Assembly: GCA_023053575.1 (NCBI GenBank)
Contig: JAKZAP010000021.1
Span: 6,159,790-6,223,789 of the forward strand
From: Branchinecta lynchi
Lineage: Eukaryota; Arthropoda; Branchiopoda; Anostraca; Branchinectidae
Length of the DNA stretch: 64,000 nucleotides
Direction of reading: 5' to 3'
Each line of letters starts with the position of its first letter. Position 1 is the first letter of the stretch. Shown piece after piece: positions 44,383-55,197 of the stretch. Both the position numbers and the translations under genes were made by a program. The notes under the pieces are model-generated. The model did not search any database. It had not been told where the DNA came from and worked only from the letters and a program-made list of their open reading frames with translations.

Positions 44383-47208
44383 TTTTTATGGCACTTGAGC
44401 TTACTCAAGTGCCATATAGCGATTGTAATTTCTGTCCGTCAGTCGGTCTGTCGGTCTGTCGGTCCCGGTTTTGCTAGTTCGGGCACTTCCAGATAAGCTA
44501 GGACGATGAAACTTGGCAAGCATATCAGGAACTGGACCAGATTAAATTAGAAATTGTCGCTTCCTCGATCCGACCATCTGGAGGGGAGTGGAGGGAGGGA
44601 GAATCCGGAAAAAATAGGAAAAATGAGATATTTTTAGCTTACGAACGGGTGATCGGATCTTAATGAAACTTAATACATGGAAGGACTTCGTGTCTCAGAC
44701 CCTCCATTTTAAATCCAGACCGGATCCGGTGACACTGGGGGGAGTTAGAGGGGGAAACCGGAAATCTTGGAAAACACTTAAGAGTGGAGGGATCCGGATG
44801 AAACTTGGTGGAAAGTACAAGCAAAAGTCCTAGATACGTGACTGATATAACCGGAACGGATCCGCTCACTTTGGGGGAGTTGGGGGGGGGAGAAGTCCGA
44901 ATTTGTAGTGATCCCGCGAGTTCCGTGCTTCCTGATGTGCTGGGACGATAGAAATTGACAGGCATGTCTGGGACCCGACCAGCTTAAATAGGAAATCATC
45001 AATTCCCCGATTCGACCATCTGGGGGGGGGGGGGGGAGTGGAGGGAGGGTGAAGCCAAAATTTGAGGTATTTTTAGCTTGCGAACGGGTGATCGGATCTT
45101 GATGAAAATTGATATTTAGGATGACCTCGTGTCTCAGACACCTCACTTTAAATCCGGGCCGGATCCGATGACACTGGGGGGAGTTGGAGGAGGGAACCGG
45201 AAATTTTAAGAAACGCTTAAAGTGGAGGGATCGGGATGAAACTTGGTGGGAAAAACAAACACAGGTCCTAGACACGTCATTGACATAACCGGGCCGGATC
45301 AGGGCACTGTGGGGGAGTTGGGGTGGGGGTCCGGATTTCTAGCGATCCCGCGAGTTCGGTATACTTCCTGGTGTCCTAGGGCGATGAAACTTGGCAGGTA
45401 TGTCAAGGATCCGAACAGATTGACTTGAGAACAGCCGTTTCCCCGACCCGACCATCGTGGGGGGAGTGGGTGGATGGGGAGTCCGGAATCTAGTGGCGTG
45501 CATAACTTTTGAACGGGTGATCGGATCTTGATGAAAATTGATATTTAGGATGACCTTGTGTCTCAGACACCTCACTTTAAATCCGGGCTGGATCCGATGA
45601 CACTGGGGGGAGTTGGAGGAGGGAACCGGAAATTTTGAGAAACGCTTAAGTGGAGGGATCGGGATGAAACTTGGTGGGAAAAACAAGCACAGGTCCTAGA
45701 CACGTCATTGACATAACCGGACCGGATCCGATGACACTGGGGGGAGTTGGAGGAGGGAACCGGAAATTTTGAGAAACGCTTAAAGTGGAGGGATCGGGAT
45801 GAAACTTGGTGGGAAAAACAAGCACAGGTCCTCGACACGTCATTGACATAACCGGACCTGATCAGGGCACTGTGGGGGAGTTGGGGTGGGGTCCGGATTT
45901 CTAGCGATCCCGCGAGTTCGGCATACTTCCTGATGTCCTAGGGCGATGAAACTTGGCAGGTATGTCAGGGATCCGAACAGATTGACTTGAGAACAGCCGT
46001 TTCCCCGACCCGACCATCGTGGGGGGAGTGGGTGGATAGGGAGTCCGGAATCTAGTGGCGTGCATAACTTTTGAACGGGTGATCGGATTTGAATGAAACT
46101 TGTCTGGTGAGCTATCGCCTCGGACGTTCAGTGTCACGTCCGATACCTGTGGGGATGGGGGGGGGGGGGTGCAAAACTCAAGAAACTCTAAAGCAGAGGG
46201 ATTGGGACGAAACTTAATGGATGGAACAAGCATTAGGCCTAGATGAAATTGACGGAGCCAGATGGTTTCGGGGCTCTGTGGGGGGAGTTGGAGGGGGTTT
46301 CCTGGAATTCCGGTAGTCGTGAGTTAGAATAGTTTCAGATGTAAAACGACAACGAAACTTTGCAGGCATATTAGCGACCCGAATTATCTTGACTTAAAAC
46401 ATACCCCCGGAAACTTCCGTTCCTAGATCCGAGCATTTTTGGGGGAGCAAGAGAAGAGAAATATGGACTTCTATAAATTGCGAACGAGTGGTCTGATTCG
46501 AGTGAAACTTCATGGGTGATACGAATCGATGGCCTCGACATGTAAAACATGCGTTCGAACCATATGCGACCACGATTAGGGGAATTGGGGGTGGGGGGAC
46601 TTTTGACATGCACAAAAACCAAACGGATGGACCGAATGAGATGCAATTCGACAGTGCCGAGTTTATGCGGCCTAGATTTGTTATTTGGCGTCTGGGCCGG
46701 ATTCGGCCAAGGTAGGGGGGGGGGGGTACTGGAAACTTGCAGATAGGCTATGCTCCAATTTCAGTCAAACTTGATGAGGGAATTAAGAGATTGGGCCCGA
46801 ACCGGCTCCGACAACGTTGGTGGGAAGGGGGGGGGTACCGGAACTTTCCAAAAATGCTCAGATTCGAGTGAAACTTGGTAGATGGTATAAACGAAGATGC
46901 TTTAGGTGGTCGATTTTTTTTTATTCCGAACCAGATTCGGCCACGGTAGGTGGAAATAGAGTGAGTACCGGAAATCGTGTAGCACGTCTAGGGATCAAAC
47001 AAATGGATTTATTGGGATGAAAGTTTGAACAGTCATGTGCATTTGCAATCGAAACGATGCCGGAACTGCTCAGAAATGAGTGAAACTAAATATCCTATTT
47101 CTATTTCCGAACCGCCTTTTTCGATGGCGGGTATATTTTGTGACGTTTTCATCTACTTTCTTGTACAGCCTACTCGTACAAGTGCCATATGAGCTCGTAG
47201 CTCTTGTT
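44383..47208 (-). repeat. Family B element, long B2 copy, inverted
   Basis: Complete minus-strand copy. Hairpin end TTTTTATGGCACTTGAGCTT at 44383, start AACAAGAGCTACGAGCTCAT ending at 47208. One or two monomers shorter than 40483-43459, otherwise nearly identical. Confidence 0.92.
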
Positions 47209-47982
47209 TGAATAAAGTGAATTGAACTGAAAAACTGAACTGATAACTTAACTTTACCTATAAGCTTTCTTCTTTCCCCCAATATAGGTTAGTCGAGTCG
47301 CGATGAAAATTTGCACCCTGTGTAGTTGTATGATATTTGTACGAAAAATTTGCATGGTATTGATATGTAATAGTACAGAATACTATCATTTATTGTGCCT
47401 CAGACTGGGCCAATCTTAATCAGTAGTATCCAGTAGCATCCTGTCTGCCTACAGTAACATCCAGTCTTGCTAACAGTTGCATGCAATGGTAACAGTTACT
47501 ACTGTATGCTACTAACACTTACAACTCCATATAACTAATTCCTGAAAATTCTTCACAGGGGTTAGGAAGCAAACAATTGTAAACATTACTGCAGCGCGAA
47601 ATGGAACAGCGAAGCAGCATCTGACAGTGTAGCAACACTCGGGTGACGGAATTAACCCGGAATACGCAATAGCTACGAACGGGCAGTATTCGCTCTTTTC
47701 CAATTCAGCGTCCCTAGCAGATTAAAGTACGAATGGAAGCGCTAGGCCAAGTTGTCGCGTAAAACTCGTCACAAAAACAAGAAAACCATGGCGAACTATA
47801 ATAAATGACAACAGCCGTAACATCATAGCAGAAGCAGTAAGATCAGAATCATCGAAATCTCCTAGCTCTGTTTAAGGGTTTCAGGCGTCTATCATGCGTA
47901 GTGCAGGAGTAGTGTTTCCAATGTTACTTAATCCTCTACGAGTGCTCAGCTGGATAATCACGAATCGAAAAGGAATAGATAG
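47209..47982. other. No gene recognised
   Basis: Anonymous intronic sequence. AGTAGTATCCAGTAGCATCC-type words recur at 47420-47470 but form no clear array. Confidence 0.5.
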
Positions 47983-48370
47983 ATAGATACTTTAATTTTA
48001 GCCGTTAGGCCATACACAAAATCATACATTTTTAAACACTTCGAGAGAGCGATTATATAAACTCACATGTAAAACGATTTAAACTCCCACTACCAATAAC
48101 TATTTACATCTCTTTAACGCTTCTTTAACAAAACCTGTAACTGCCATTATCGCTGACCGTGAAGATGACTTTAGGATACCAGGAAAGAGCAACCCATCTT
48201 CACCAAAAAATCTTACTCTCAAATCCGAGAGCCCCTTGCATCTTGACAGGAAGTGAGACAGATTTTCCTCTTCCAAACCACATAACGAGCAAGTATAACA
48301 TGACTTCGGGTTTCGGGAATTTCTTTCAAATAATTTAACCCTACTCTTAAGAGGGAGAGCAATAGTTCCT
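47983..48370 (-). mobile_element. LINE 3' end with (CTAT)n tail
   Basis: The minus frame reads GTIALPLKSRVKLFER, SCYTCSLCGLEEENLSHFL, SRCKGLSDLRVRFFG and on to a stop near 48114. C-x2-C...H...C is the intact C-terminal knuckle of this LINE group. Tail TATCTATCTATCTATT ends at 47983. Confidence 0.8.
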
Positions 48371-48838
48371 CAAGAAAGCAGCTGAGTTCTTTGCAGTACG
48401 GGCTGCCTCTGGTGTTCTGTCACCGGCGTCTTTTGCGTTTTTTGGTTCACCGGTGAGTTGATCAAAACTTGCTAACTCCTCGCTGAAGCTGGGCTCCGGA
48501 GCAGGTAATCCGCACCGGTAAGGTAAAACCGGACACCGGTTGGTTCAAAAACGGGTTATAAGATAAACCGGAGACCACCGGCAAGAACTCCCGTGACAAA
48601 AAACGCAGCTAGTGAGTGGTTATGTGAGACGAAGGGAGACATAAATGCGGCTTTGAAACCCTCCATATGACTGTTTACTAGGCTGTATGGTCTGAAACTG
48701 AATGTGATTCATTTAAGCTTGCACCTGCCTGGAGAGAACTGTCGGTATGAAAGCCTTGACACGATGCAAGAAAATTCACGTTTCCGAACCTGGTGTGAAT
48801 GCGCCTTTATACAACTGACAAAAGCTTACCAAGCTTAC
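48371..48838. other. No gene; intronic
   Basis: Several ACCGG/CCGGT words near 48420-48590. No repeat boundary or ORF identified. Confidence 0.45.
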
Positions 48839-49101
48839 CTCCATTACAATGCAGTCACTGTCATCTAGCGTCACATGATTCACCTTCTGCTTCTTCTTCT
48901 GACGGCTGTCGTTCTCTTCTTTCTCGCGCCTCGCGTTTTCTTTCAGATATTTAATCATCGCCTCTATTCCATTCCTTCTTATGTCAAACTGAGGGTATCC
49001 TAATTCCTCGCATTCATCGTACACCCCCCGAGGAGCTTTCACATTGAATCCAGGGTACTCAATATGTTTGGTATGGTCGTAATCATAGTCATTGCCTTCC
49101 T
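48839..49101 (-). CDS. ZCCHC8: ZCCHC8 homologue, PGFN-motif exon
   Basis: The acceptor TTTTTTTTTGTTTCTAG precedes 49101 and the donor ATGGAG|GTAAGC follows 48839, giving 263 nt. The frame reads EEGNDYDYDHTKHIEYPGF, NVKAPRGVYDECEELGYPQ, then a basic-acidic helix and DDSDCIVME. The EYPGFNVKAPRG block corresponds to the conserved PGFN segment that follows the PSP domain in ZCCHC8. It joins the PSP exon in phase 1 (split Glu codon) and the last exon in phase 0. Residues after LGYPQ diverge from the usual family pattern. A family F element starts only 27 bp upstream of the acceptor. Confidence 0.9.
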
Positions 49102-49127
49102 CTAGAAACAAAAAAAAAAGGATTTAA

Positions 49128-49824
49128 GATCGTGTTCCACCCTTCTAACAATAGTAAATATTAGTTAGTATTGTCGCTCCAGCCTCGTGAAAAGTTACTA
49201 CGCTAACCGTCCAACCTTACTATTTGCTTACCACGCTCGGGAGTGTAGTAAGCGCGGTAACTACGGATCTCTGTAACGTGATTGGCCGGATTACCGCGTG
49301 GAGTGATACTTTAAGCCCGTTCACAAGCATGCCTAGCCAAACACAGATGTCTAGAAACGTGCCTAGCATCACCGTTCACACCCATGCCTAGGCACAGATT
49401 TTGGGCCAGGCAGGTGGTAGCTTTGCGAAGAAGGTATGCTCAGAGTTTCGTCCCCTCGTTTGTTCGTTTATATAACTCGGAGCGCTTTTGAATGTTAATT
49501 TTTAGGTTATTTGTATTTTATTAATCGTAGTCTAGCATGTTATTGACCATATTTATCATAAGACGTCGGTATAAATGTCGCAAAATTGTATATATTTGTA
49601 GATTGTTGTTATGATGTCATGTTTAGACGTAAAAACAACCCATCGGCTTGTCCGTTATCTGTTTTTTAGATTATATTGAACTGAATTGAATCTGTGCTTG
49701 GCCGAGCATGCTGGTGAACGCGGCTTCATCGAACATTGAAAAATGTGTTCCAGCCTTGACGCCAAGAAGCCAAAATTCGTGACGTCATGCGTAGTAACTA
49801 CGGTAAGTAGGGTGGGACACGCCC
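49128..49824 (-). mobile_element. Family F MITE interrupted by element G
   Basis: Right part 49128-49312 and left part 49727-49824 match family F on the minus strand: GTGTTCCACCCTTCTAACAATAG, TTACCACGCTCGGG, GTGACGTCATGCGTAGTAAC, AGGGTGGGACACG. Outer ends have decayed (GATCGTG, CACGCCC). Confidence 0.8.
49313..49726. mobile_element. Element G, nested inside F
   Basis: Imperfect terminal inverted repeats of about 35 bp: AAGCCCGTTCACAAGCATGC and (reversed) AAGCCGCGTTCACCAGCATG, continuing to GCCAARCACAG. The inner left part repeats CGTGCCTAGCATC/CATGCCTAGGCAC. No ORF. Confidence 0.75.
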
Positions 49825-50020
49825 CTCCTCTAATGTATTTGTAGTTTAGCGTCCTGAAGACATGAACTAAAAAAACGAACTGGAAGACTGATCCTAACTG
49901 CAAAGAGGCCAGGAAAAAAATCCGGTCGAACAGAAAAAAAAACAACAGATTTTAGAGTTTCTGCTAGCATATAGCCTAAGAAGAACGTGAGAACATTATT
50001 TCTTATGTGACACACACCAT

Positions 50021-50160
50021 GAGCGTGTTCTACCCTACTTACCGTAGTTACTACGCACGGCGTCATGGATTCTGGCTTCTTGGCAACCAATCACGTTTAC
50101 AGGGATCCGTAGTTACTAAGCCTACTACACTCCCGAGCGTGGTAAGCAAATAGTTTATAT
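50021..50160 (+). mobile_element. Family F MITE, 3'-truncated
   Basis: GAGCGTGTTCTACCCTACTT through CCCGAGCGTGGTAAGCAAAT matches the first half of 29471-29766. The rest is replaced by A-family DNA. Confidence 0.8.
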
Positions 50161-50402
50161 TATTGTCAGGTATTATTGGTCTCAATAATACATGTCTCTG
50201 TACCCCTGTATCGATCTTTTCCTCAACTTCACATAGAACTTTTACTTTTAACGAAATGTCCGTTTTTTTCCAGAATAAAGGCGAACAATCTGTCCGGTGA
50301 GGAAATAAAGTTCAGTTCTAGATTCAAAGAGACAGACGGACGGACGGACAACTTTTGCGATGTCATAGGTACTCCTTGACTTACGTTTTGGGATCCCAAA
50401 AA
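50161..50402 (+). repeat. Family A 3' fragment
   Basis: One monomer remnant (CAATCTGTCCGGTGAGGAAAT), GACGGACGGACGG tract, GCGATGTCATAGGTACTCC and TTTTGGGATCCCAAAAA. Confidence 0.8.
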
Positions 50403-50507
50403 GAACCTACAACAAAAGAGAAACCTCAAGAGGACCCTTACAAAGAAAGGCAGAAGCATCGGATTTCCTTTGAGACGAAAATATAAGCTGACTCGTTTGC
50501 TTTCGTG

Positions 50508-50582
50508 ATTAACAAGACCAAAGGTTTCAATGGGATCCCAAAGGAGAATATTTGCTGATTTTTATTCAGATAATCAGGTCTA
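50508..50582 (+). repeat. Family A 5' end fragment
   Basis: AACAAGACCAAAGGTTTCAATGGG followed by the CAGATAATCAGGTC box. Cut by a LINE tail at about 50583. Confidence 0.75.
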
Positions 50583-50960
50583 GCACATCAACCAATCAAT
50601 CAATCAAGTTTAATCCGAATAGCTAAAAGCTAGAAAAGGAATTCAAATTTACAAAATACACAGACACACAAGAAACAAATTAACTAATACACTTACAAGA
50701 AATTACCAGAAATAAATGATGGGATGAAACTACGTTAAAATTGGGTAGAAGAATTAGCGGGATATGGGAAAACTGATTGCCAGTATTCCTCTCGGACCGA
50801 CGCACGAAGACGGCAGGGGAGGGGGGAATAGATGGGCCATCTGGGGACAACACGTTATCTTAGATCCAAATTTGTTTGAAAGAGTATTTGTTCATGGCCA
50901 GTCTTTGCCGAACTGGTGTACATTTGATATCGTTCTAACAGACCCCTGAACCACAGCCGC
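50583..50960 (-). mobile_element. LINE 3' end, same family as 58424-60060
   Basis: The (TTGA)n tail AATCAATCAATCAAG begins at 50585. The sequence matches 58424-58790 closely, including GGCCATCTGGGGA and the CTTACAAGA-ACCAGAAATAAATG stretch. Only the last part of the coding region remains. Confidence 0.8.
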
Positions 50961-51394
50961 CAAGTCATACTTTCCAGCTAAAAGCATATCAAACAATCAG
51001 GCTTATTCGAAGAAACTCGTGTTTTGACAGAATTGATTCCGACAGAACTATCCGTCTGAGGCGAGAACTAACATTAGCCTTTATCCTGATTCGCTGTATC
51101 TTTTTCGGATACGCCTACCTCCCCCAACCAAATTTTATCGACATCAGATTTTGATTTTACTTCTTCGAAATTTCCGGTTTTTGGCTGGACTCCGGTCAAA
51201 CTACTTGTCCAGTTAGAAAATAAAGCTCATTTATTGATTCTTATTAGCCCTTTATCGATGCCTCCCATCTACTTTAGATAGTTTTTTTTTTACTTCTATC
51301 AAATTTCCGGTTCCTGCCGGATTCCGCATGAACCCAGGTTACAGATGGATTCAGCTTGTATTTTTGCTCCTATACGGATGTTCCGATCGACTTC

Positions 51395-51695
51395 AGACAC
51401 AATATAACCTGCTCGACTTGTCGAAATTATGTCATAACCGTACATTGACGGAGAAATTCAAAATTCAAGACGCAAGTGTTACCCTTTTGGATGTTTCGTC
51501 ATCACTTTCAAAAATCGTGGCCAACAAGGCCCAACCAGCAAACGACGTCGTCCACTGCTTCCTGACCGAAGATTAAAAATTAAGTGTCTTTTTCTGTGTG
51601 TGTATGTGTGTATATATGTGTTTTGTTTATTTTCTTTATTTCGTCATTTACTCCATCTTTTGAAAATGGCGGGTCAGAAATAAATTACTTACTTA
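51395..51695 (+). pseudogene. LINE E 3' end
   Basis: The plus frame has LSKLCHNRTLTEKFKIQDAS then LLDVSSSLSKIVANKAQP to a stop at 51574, matching 14020-14184. Ends with ATGGCGGGTCAGAAATAAATT and (TTAC)n. Confidence 0.85.
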
Positions 51696-52242
51696 CTTAT
51701 ACTGACTCCTACCAAATTTCAGGTTTTCGCCAGATTCCGGTCAGTATTCTTGTCCGGCGGGAACGTAAAGTTCCAATATAGATTTAGGATGTGTTCTTCT
51801 CGCTCTTACTATAATCGACCAACGTTTAACCTCTAATGAACTTCAGATAAGACTTTCACTCTTACCACTTTCACTCCGGGCAAACTACATGTTCGGCGAA
51901 AAAAGGAAAATCCGAAAACATATTCAACATGTCTCTCCCTGTATCGATCTTTTACTCAACTTCACATAGAACTTTTACTTTTAAAGAAATGTCCGTTTTT
52001 TTCCGGACTCCGGGCGAACAATCTGTCCGGTGAGGAAATGAAGTTCAGTTCTAGATTCAGCATGTCTCCTTACCCCTAAATCGTCTCTCACATCAACTTG
52101 ATTTCTTTCTTTTTTTCCTTAATTCAAAACCCCCTCCCTCACCCCTAAATATTGGGCTACAGGGCTCATCTACGAAGTTCACCTGTAGGCTACTTCGAAC
52201 CAGCGGATCCTCATACCAAGTTCAAACAAAATATCTCAACCT

Positions 52243-52448
52243 AAATATTCCTTCCGCCCAAGCTGATTGCGAATCATGTTTGATAATGGAAAATAGATAC
52301 GTCAGCTGAATTTTCTTAGAGCTATATTTCCCACAAATTCGTTCTTCCAACTTGAGCGGTTCTGAGCCTGAAGAGGACCATTGCCAAGAAAGGCCGAAAT
52401 ATAGCTCTAATAAAATTCAGCTGACGTATCCGTTTTGCATTATGAAAT
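52243..52448 (-). mobile_element. Family C element, complete foldback copy
   Basis: Tail first on the plus strand (AATATTCCTTCCGCCCAAGC), then inverted arms ATACGTCAGCTGAATTTT...and AAAATTCAGCTGACGTATCC. 12-bp target duplication ATATCTCAACCT (52231-52242, 52449-52460). CTGAAGAGGACC...GGCCGAAAT at 52368-52400. Confidence 0.9.
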
Positions 52449-52501
52449 ATATCTCAACCTCTTAGAGAATTATCGTGCGACAGACGAATAACTGTTACGA
52501 A

Positions 52502-52816
52502 GCGATAAGGAATAATCTGCCTGCTGCTGCTGCAGCTCCCTAAACCAAGTGGTGCGCCTGGGGCGGAGCCCCAGGTCGCGCACGGAGTTACGGGAAAAGG
52601 CGGGGGACTCAGGGTCCAATTTTTTTAACGATCCGCTACCATCTGGTCGTGCTACATTCTCTTATCGGATACTTTGTTCTGCTGACCTTGCGCCGGCCAC
52701 TTGGCAATAAATAACAGCAATTAAGTTGGAGACCAGATGCTATGACGTCATCTCCCAACTCCACGCACTGATATCCTCACTTTAGCGATAAGGAATAATC
52801 TGACTGCTGCAGCTTT
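52502..52816. repeat. Segment bounded by 30-bp direct repeats
   Basis: GCGATAAGGAATAATCTG with CTGCTGC follows 52502 and recurs at 52786. Between them is about 245 bp with a strong hairpin CCTGGGGC-GGA-GCCCCAGG at 52557-52575 and CATCTGGTC/GACCAGATG inverted words. Origin unknown. Confidence 0.55.
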
Positions 52817-53275
52817 TAGAGACGGACGGACGGACGGACAACTTTTGCGATGTCATAGGTATCCATCCACTTCCGTTTTGGGATCCCAAAAACGACTTAA
52901 AGTATTGCCTGGCGTTTTGCAAATTTCAGCCGGGACATCTATGTCGTGCTAGATCAACGCGGAGTAACTGCAACGAAGAAGCTAGTGCGAACTTATTCCC
53001 ATATCTCATCCGATTTTATTCTAGTCTGCCATAGGCTACTGTAATTTTTCTTCCATTATGTACTAGACGGGTCTACAGTTTTTCGTTTATCTGCTTAATA
53101 GAAAAGCTCATCGAGCCACAAAATGGAAAACCACCTCGTCAGTTGTCTGACAAATGTAAACCACAGTGTGGTCCAAAAAGTATTTTCTGGTACTGGAGGG
53201 GGCCACACAAAAGATCGCGGCAAAACTAGCAGGAAAGGTCTGTTCGCGCCGCTCAAGTATCATGCTTTCACTTAC

Positions 53276-53475
53276 CACTATATCTATCATCAAACATCTG
53301 GATCTGTTGTTCAACTTTACCCTCCTCTATCCAGCCTGGTGGATAGCCCAACATCCTCATCTGGTATATATGCATAGGCAGTTGATCGTCATCCAGTCCT
53401 AATGCTTTCCGGAGATCCGAACTTACTTTTCCAGGTTTGAACTTAGATTTGGAACAGGCATCTTCGTGGTATCGC
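53276..53475 (-). CDS. ZCCHC8: ZCCHC8 homologue, PSP-domain exon
   Basis: The acceptor CCCCGTTTCCTAG precedes 53475 and the donor AGTG|GTAAGTG follows 53276, giving 200 nt. After one base completing a Met codon the frame reads RYHEDACSKSKFKPGKVS, SDLRKALGLDDDQLPMHI, YQMRMLGYPPGWIEEGKV and QMFDDRYS. FKPG, S.LR.ALG, LP..IY.MR.LGYPPGW is the hallmark of the PSP (proline-rich in spliceosome-associated proteins) domain found in ZCCHC8 and SF3B2. Following a CCHC knuckle and preceding PGFN identifies ZCCHC8, scaffold of the nuclear exosome targeting complex with MTR4 and RBM7. Phases fit the exons on both sides. Confidence 0.93.
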
Positions 53476-53689
53476 CTAGGAAACGGGGATTAATCATCGG
53501 GAAGAGGTAAAGCTTAATTGGCCAAAGGAAATTGCAGCGAATGCTATTCAAGAGAGGAAAGATTGATTCTAGTTAAGGGGTCCGTGTTAGCGTTCCATTC
53601 ATATTTTTCCACTTCCCGCTGTATGTCTTCAGTGACAGAATTCTCATTTTCACAGATTTTATTTTCTTCCCGGAATCTGGCGAGTCTCT

Positions 53690-53810
53690 TCTATACCATG
53701 CAAGTGGTAAAACAAAATATTTTGGCCCGATCAGGATCGAACCCGCGACAACATATGAGAATCTGGAAGCTTACGACACCAAAAGACCTAGCGGGTATAC
53801 ACGATTACTT
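53690..53810 (-). mobile_element. tRNA-like SINE head (fragment)
   Basis: The minus strand contains GTCGCGGGTTCGATCCTGAT, a strong RNA polymerase III B-box in tRNA context, preceded by TGGTGTCGTAAGCTTCCAG as a weak A-box. No tail was resolved. The 138-codon plus frame through here is not supported. Confidence 0.4.
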
Positions 53811-54332
53811 TGGCAATATCATTAAATACGACTTTGGGCATTTTAAACCAAAAGGAAATAAGTGTGAAGCAATTCTGACCATGCAATCCAAAATCCAGGA
53901 AGTTGTACCACGACATCAGCGGCTGTCTTGGTAGAAGGAGCAAGGATAGTAACAAGAGGTACACAATCACATTGACGGGAGAAAACTCGTATCTGATGTT
54001 CACACAGTCAGCAAAAGAAAGCTAAAGCTGCGATTCCTTTCGAAATTCGGAAACAACAGACATAATACACGTCACTGGTCTTGGACAGAAATACCAAATT
54101 AGTTTTTTGTAGAAACTTTTGCACAGGACAGTGTGCATGTGTTTCGGGAAGGCTGTGTAATGTACAATTGGTGTCCCATCCCTTCAGATTCGGAACATAA
54201 AGCTTGCAATTTCAGTTCTGGGCTACTATTACAAGCATAAATTTTATCTAGACTACGCCATCAAGATCGTCTTCTTCTGTCTTTACCTGTTATACTGTGA
54301 TTCTTAATATACTACGACTTGAACCAATTACG

Positions 54333-54640
54333 TCCGTGACCGAGTGGTTAGCGCGCCGGACTCGCAGGTGAAGGGTCGCTTGTTCGAGTCTCGGTAGTGC
54401 CTACTGTTCGGTTTGGGACGGGGGTTAGTGGCGTAACCCTGTAAGACAAGTTAAAGTCCACCCAGCTTCAAATGGGTACCTGGAGAAATCCTGGCAAGGT
54501 GACAGGAAGGGTGTGTGAAAGCACAGGATGGCTGGCCCCCAACCCCCCATTGCCCTTCCTGGCTGAGGGCCGAGAGTCGGAGATCAGCACCGCCAGCTTG
54601 GCCTGTGAAGGCTAGTGCTGATACCTTTACCTTCTTTTTT
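54333..54640 (+). mobile_element. tRNA-derived SINE
   Basis: The head GTCCGTGACCGAGTGGTTAGC (A-box) and CTTGTTCGAGTCTCGG (B-box) are spaced as in a tRNA, but acceptor and CCA features are missing. A body of about 200 bp (GGGTACCTGGAGAAATCC, CCTGGCTGAGGGCCGAGAG) ends in CTTTACCTTCTTTTTTTT. It lies at the 3' border of the large LINE. Confidence 0.75.
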
Positions 54641-54655
54641 TTAATTATTGTCCCT

Positions 54656-54682
54656 GTAGTCAAATCAAATCAAATCAAATCA
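54656..54682 (-). repeat. (ATTTG)n 3' tail of the large LINE
   Basis: GTCAAATCAAATCAAATCAAATC on the plus strand. Read on the minus strand it is the terminal repeat of the LINE whose ORFs lie at 54808-58129. Confidence 0.85.
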
Positions 54683-54807
54683 TTTAATGTAAACAAGATA
54701 CAGTCTCTCATAGGCATAGCCCAAATATGGTATCTTTTAGTCAAACAGTTAATACAAGAAAGATTTGTCAACGAGAAAAACAAAAAGAATAGGATAAAAC
54801 GCACAAG

Positions 54808-55197
54808 TTACGAATTGTTAAAAGTACGAACAAAACTCGGCACAAAGCTTCGAGAATAACGCTGTGACCTGGAGTAAACCGGTGTCAGTTTTGGAACTTT
54901 CGCAGCCGCCTCTCTGGGGAGTCGGGATCTGAGGGGGACAAAGGGAGGCGGGAGGAAGTTCTTGTAGATGGGGTGGAGGAGGAGGGTTGAGCCAAATTTT
55001 AGGCACAGTTTCTCTCGACGGACAAAAAGGGGGTCAAGTTTGTATTCTTTTAGATAAAAAGAGTAAGGCAGTGGGGAACCTCCGTAGATGATTTGTAGAG
55101 ACCTCTTCTGAACCCGTTCAATTTTATCACTTTCTTCTTTTTTAAGAGCGAAATGCCAAACAGGACATGCATATTCTACTAGTGGGCGGATGAACAT
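54808..55197 (-). pseudogene. LINE ORF2 C-terminal segment (frame-shifted)
   Basis: Reads IRPLVEYACPVWHFALKKEE, DKIERVQKRSLQIIYGGSP, then YSFYLKEYKLDPLFVRREK and FLPPPFVPLRSR, ending FVPSFVRTFNNS. This is the region after the RT palm of the LINE at 55142-56770, displaced by a frameshift near 55190. The homologous end of a second copy is at 22916-23345. Confidence 0.88.

Larger units (their letters stand above)
32799..48838 (-). other. ZCCHC8: ZCCHC8 intron of 16.0 kb filled with mobile elements
   Basis: Donor GAG|GTAAGC at 48838 and acceptor TTTTAATAG at 32799. Phase 0 on both sides. The intron holds LINE ends, an A element, a MADF fragment, a 1.7-kb foldback and four B copies, two of them a near-identical inverted pair. 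32799-33824, apart from poly-G at 32950 and 32982, is anonymous. Confidence 0.85.
50961..52893 (+). repeat. Old family A copy broken by three insertions
   Basis: Diverged monomers (TTCCGGTTTTTGGCTGGACTCC, GACTCCGGGCGAACAATCTG), the CACCCCTAAATATTGGG spacer, and the terminal GACGGACGGACGGACAACTT...TTTTGGGATCCCAAAAA at 52824-52893. Interrupted at 51395 by a LINE E end, at 52243 by a C element and at about 52540 by a further segment. Confidence 0.75.

Noticed and set aside
53518..53934. 138-codon plus ORF
   Set aside because: It lies in a ZCCHC8 intron, passes through a tRNA-like SINE B-box on the other strand and has no recognisable domain.
54333..54405. Functional tRNA gene
   Set aside because: A- and B-boxes are present but cloverleaf stems do not close and the sequence continues directly into a SINE body and T-rich tail.
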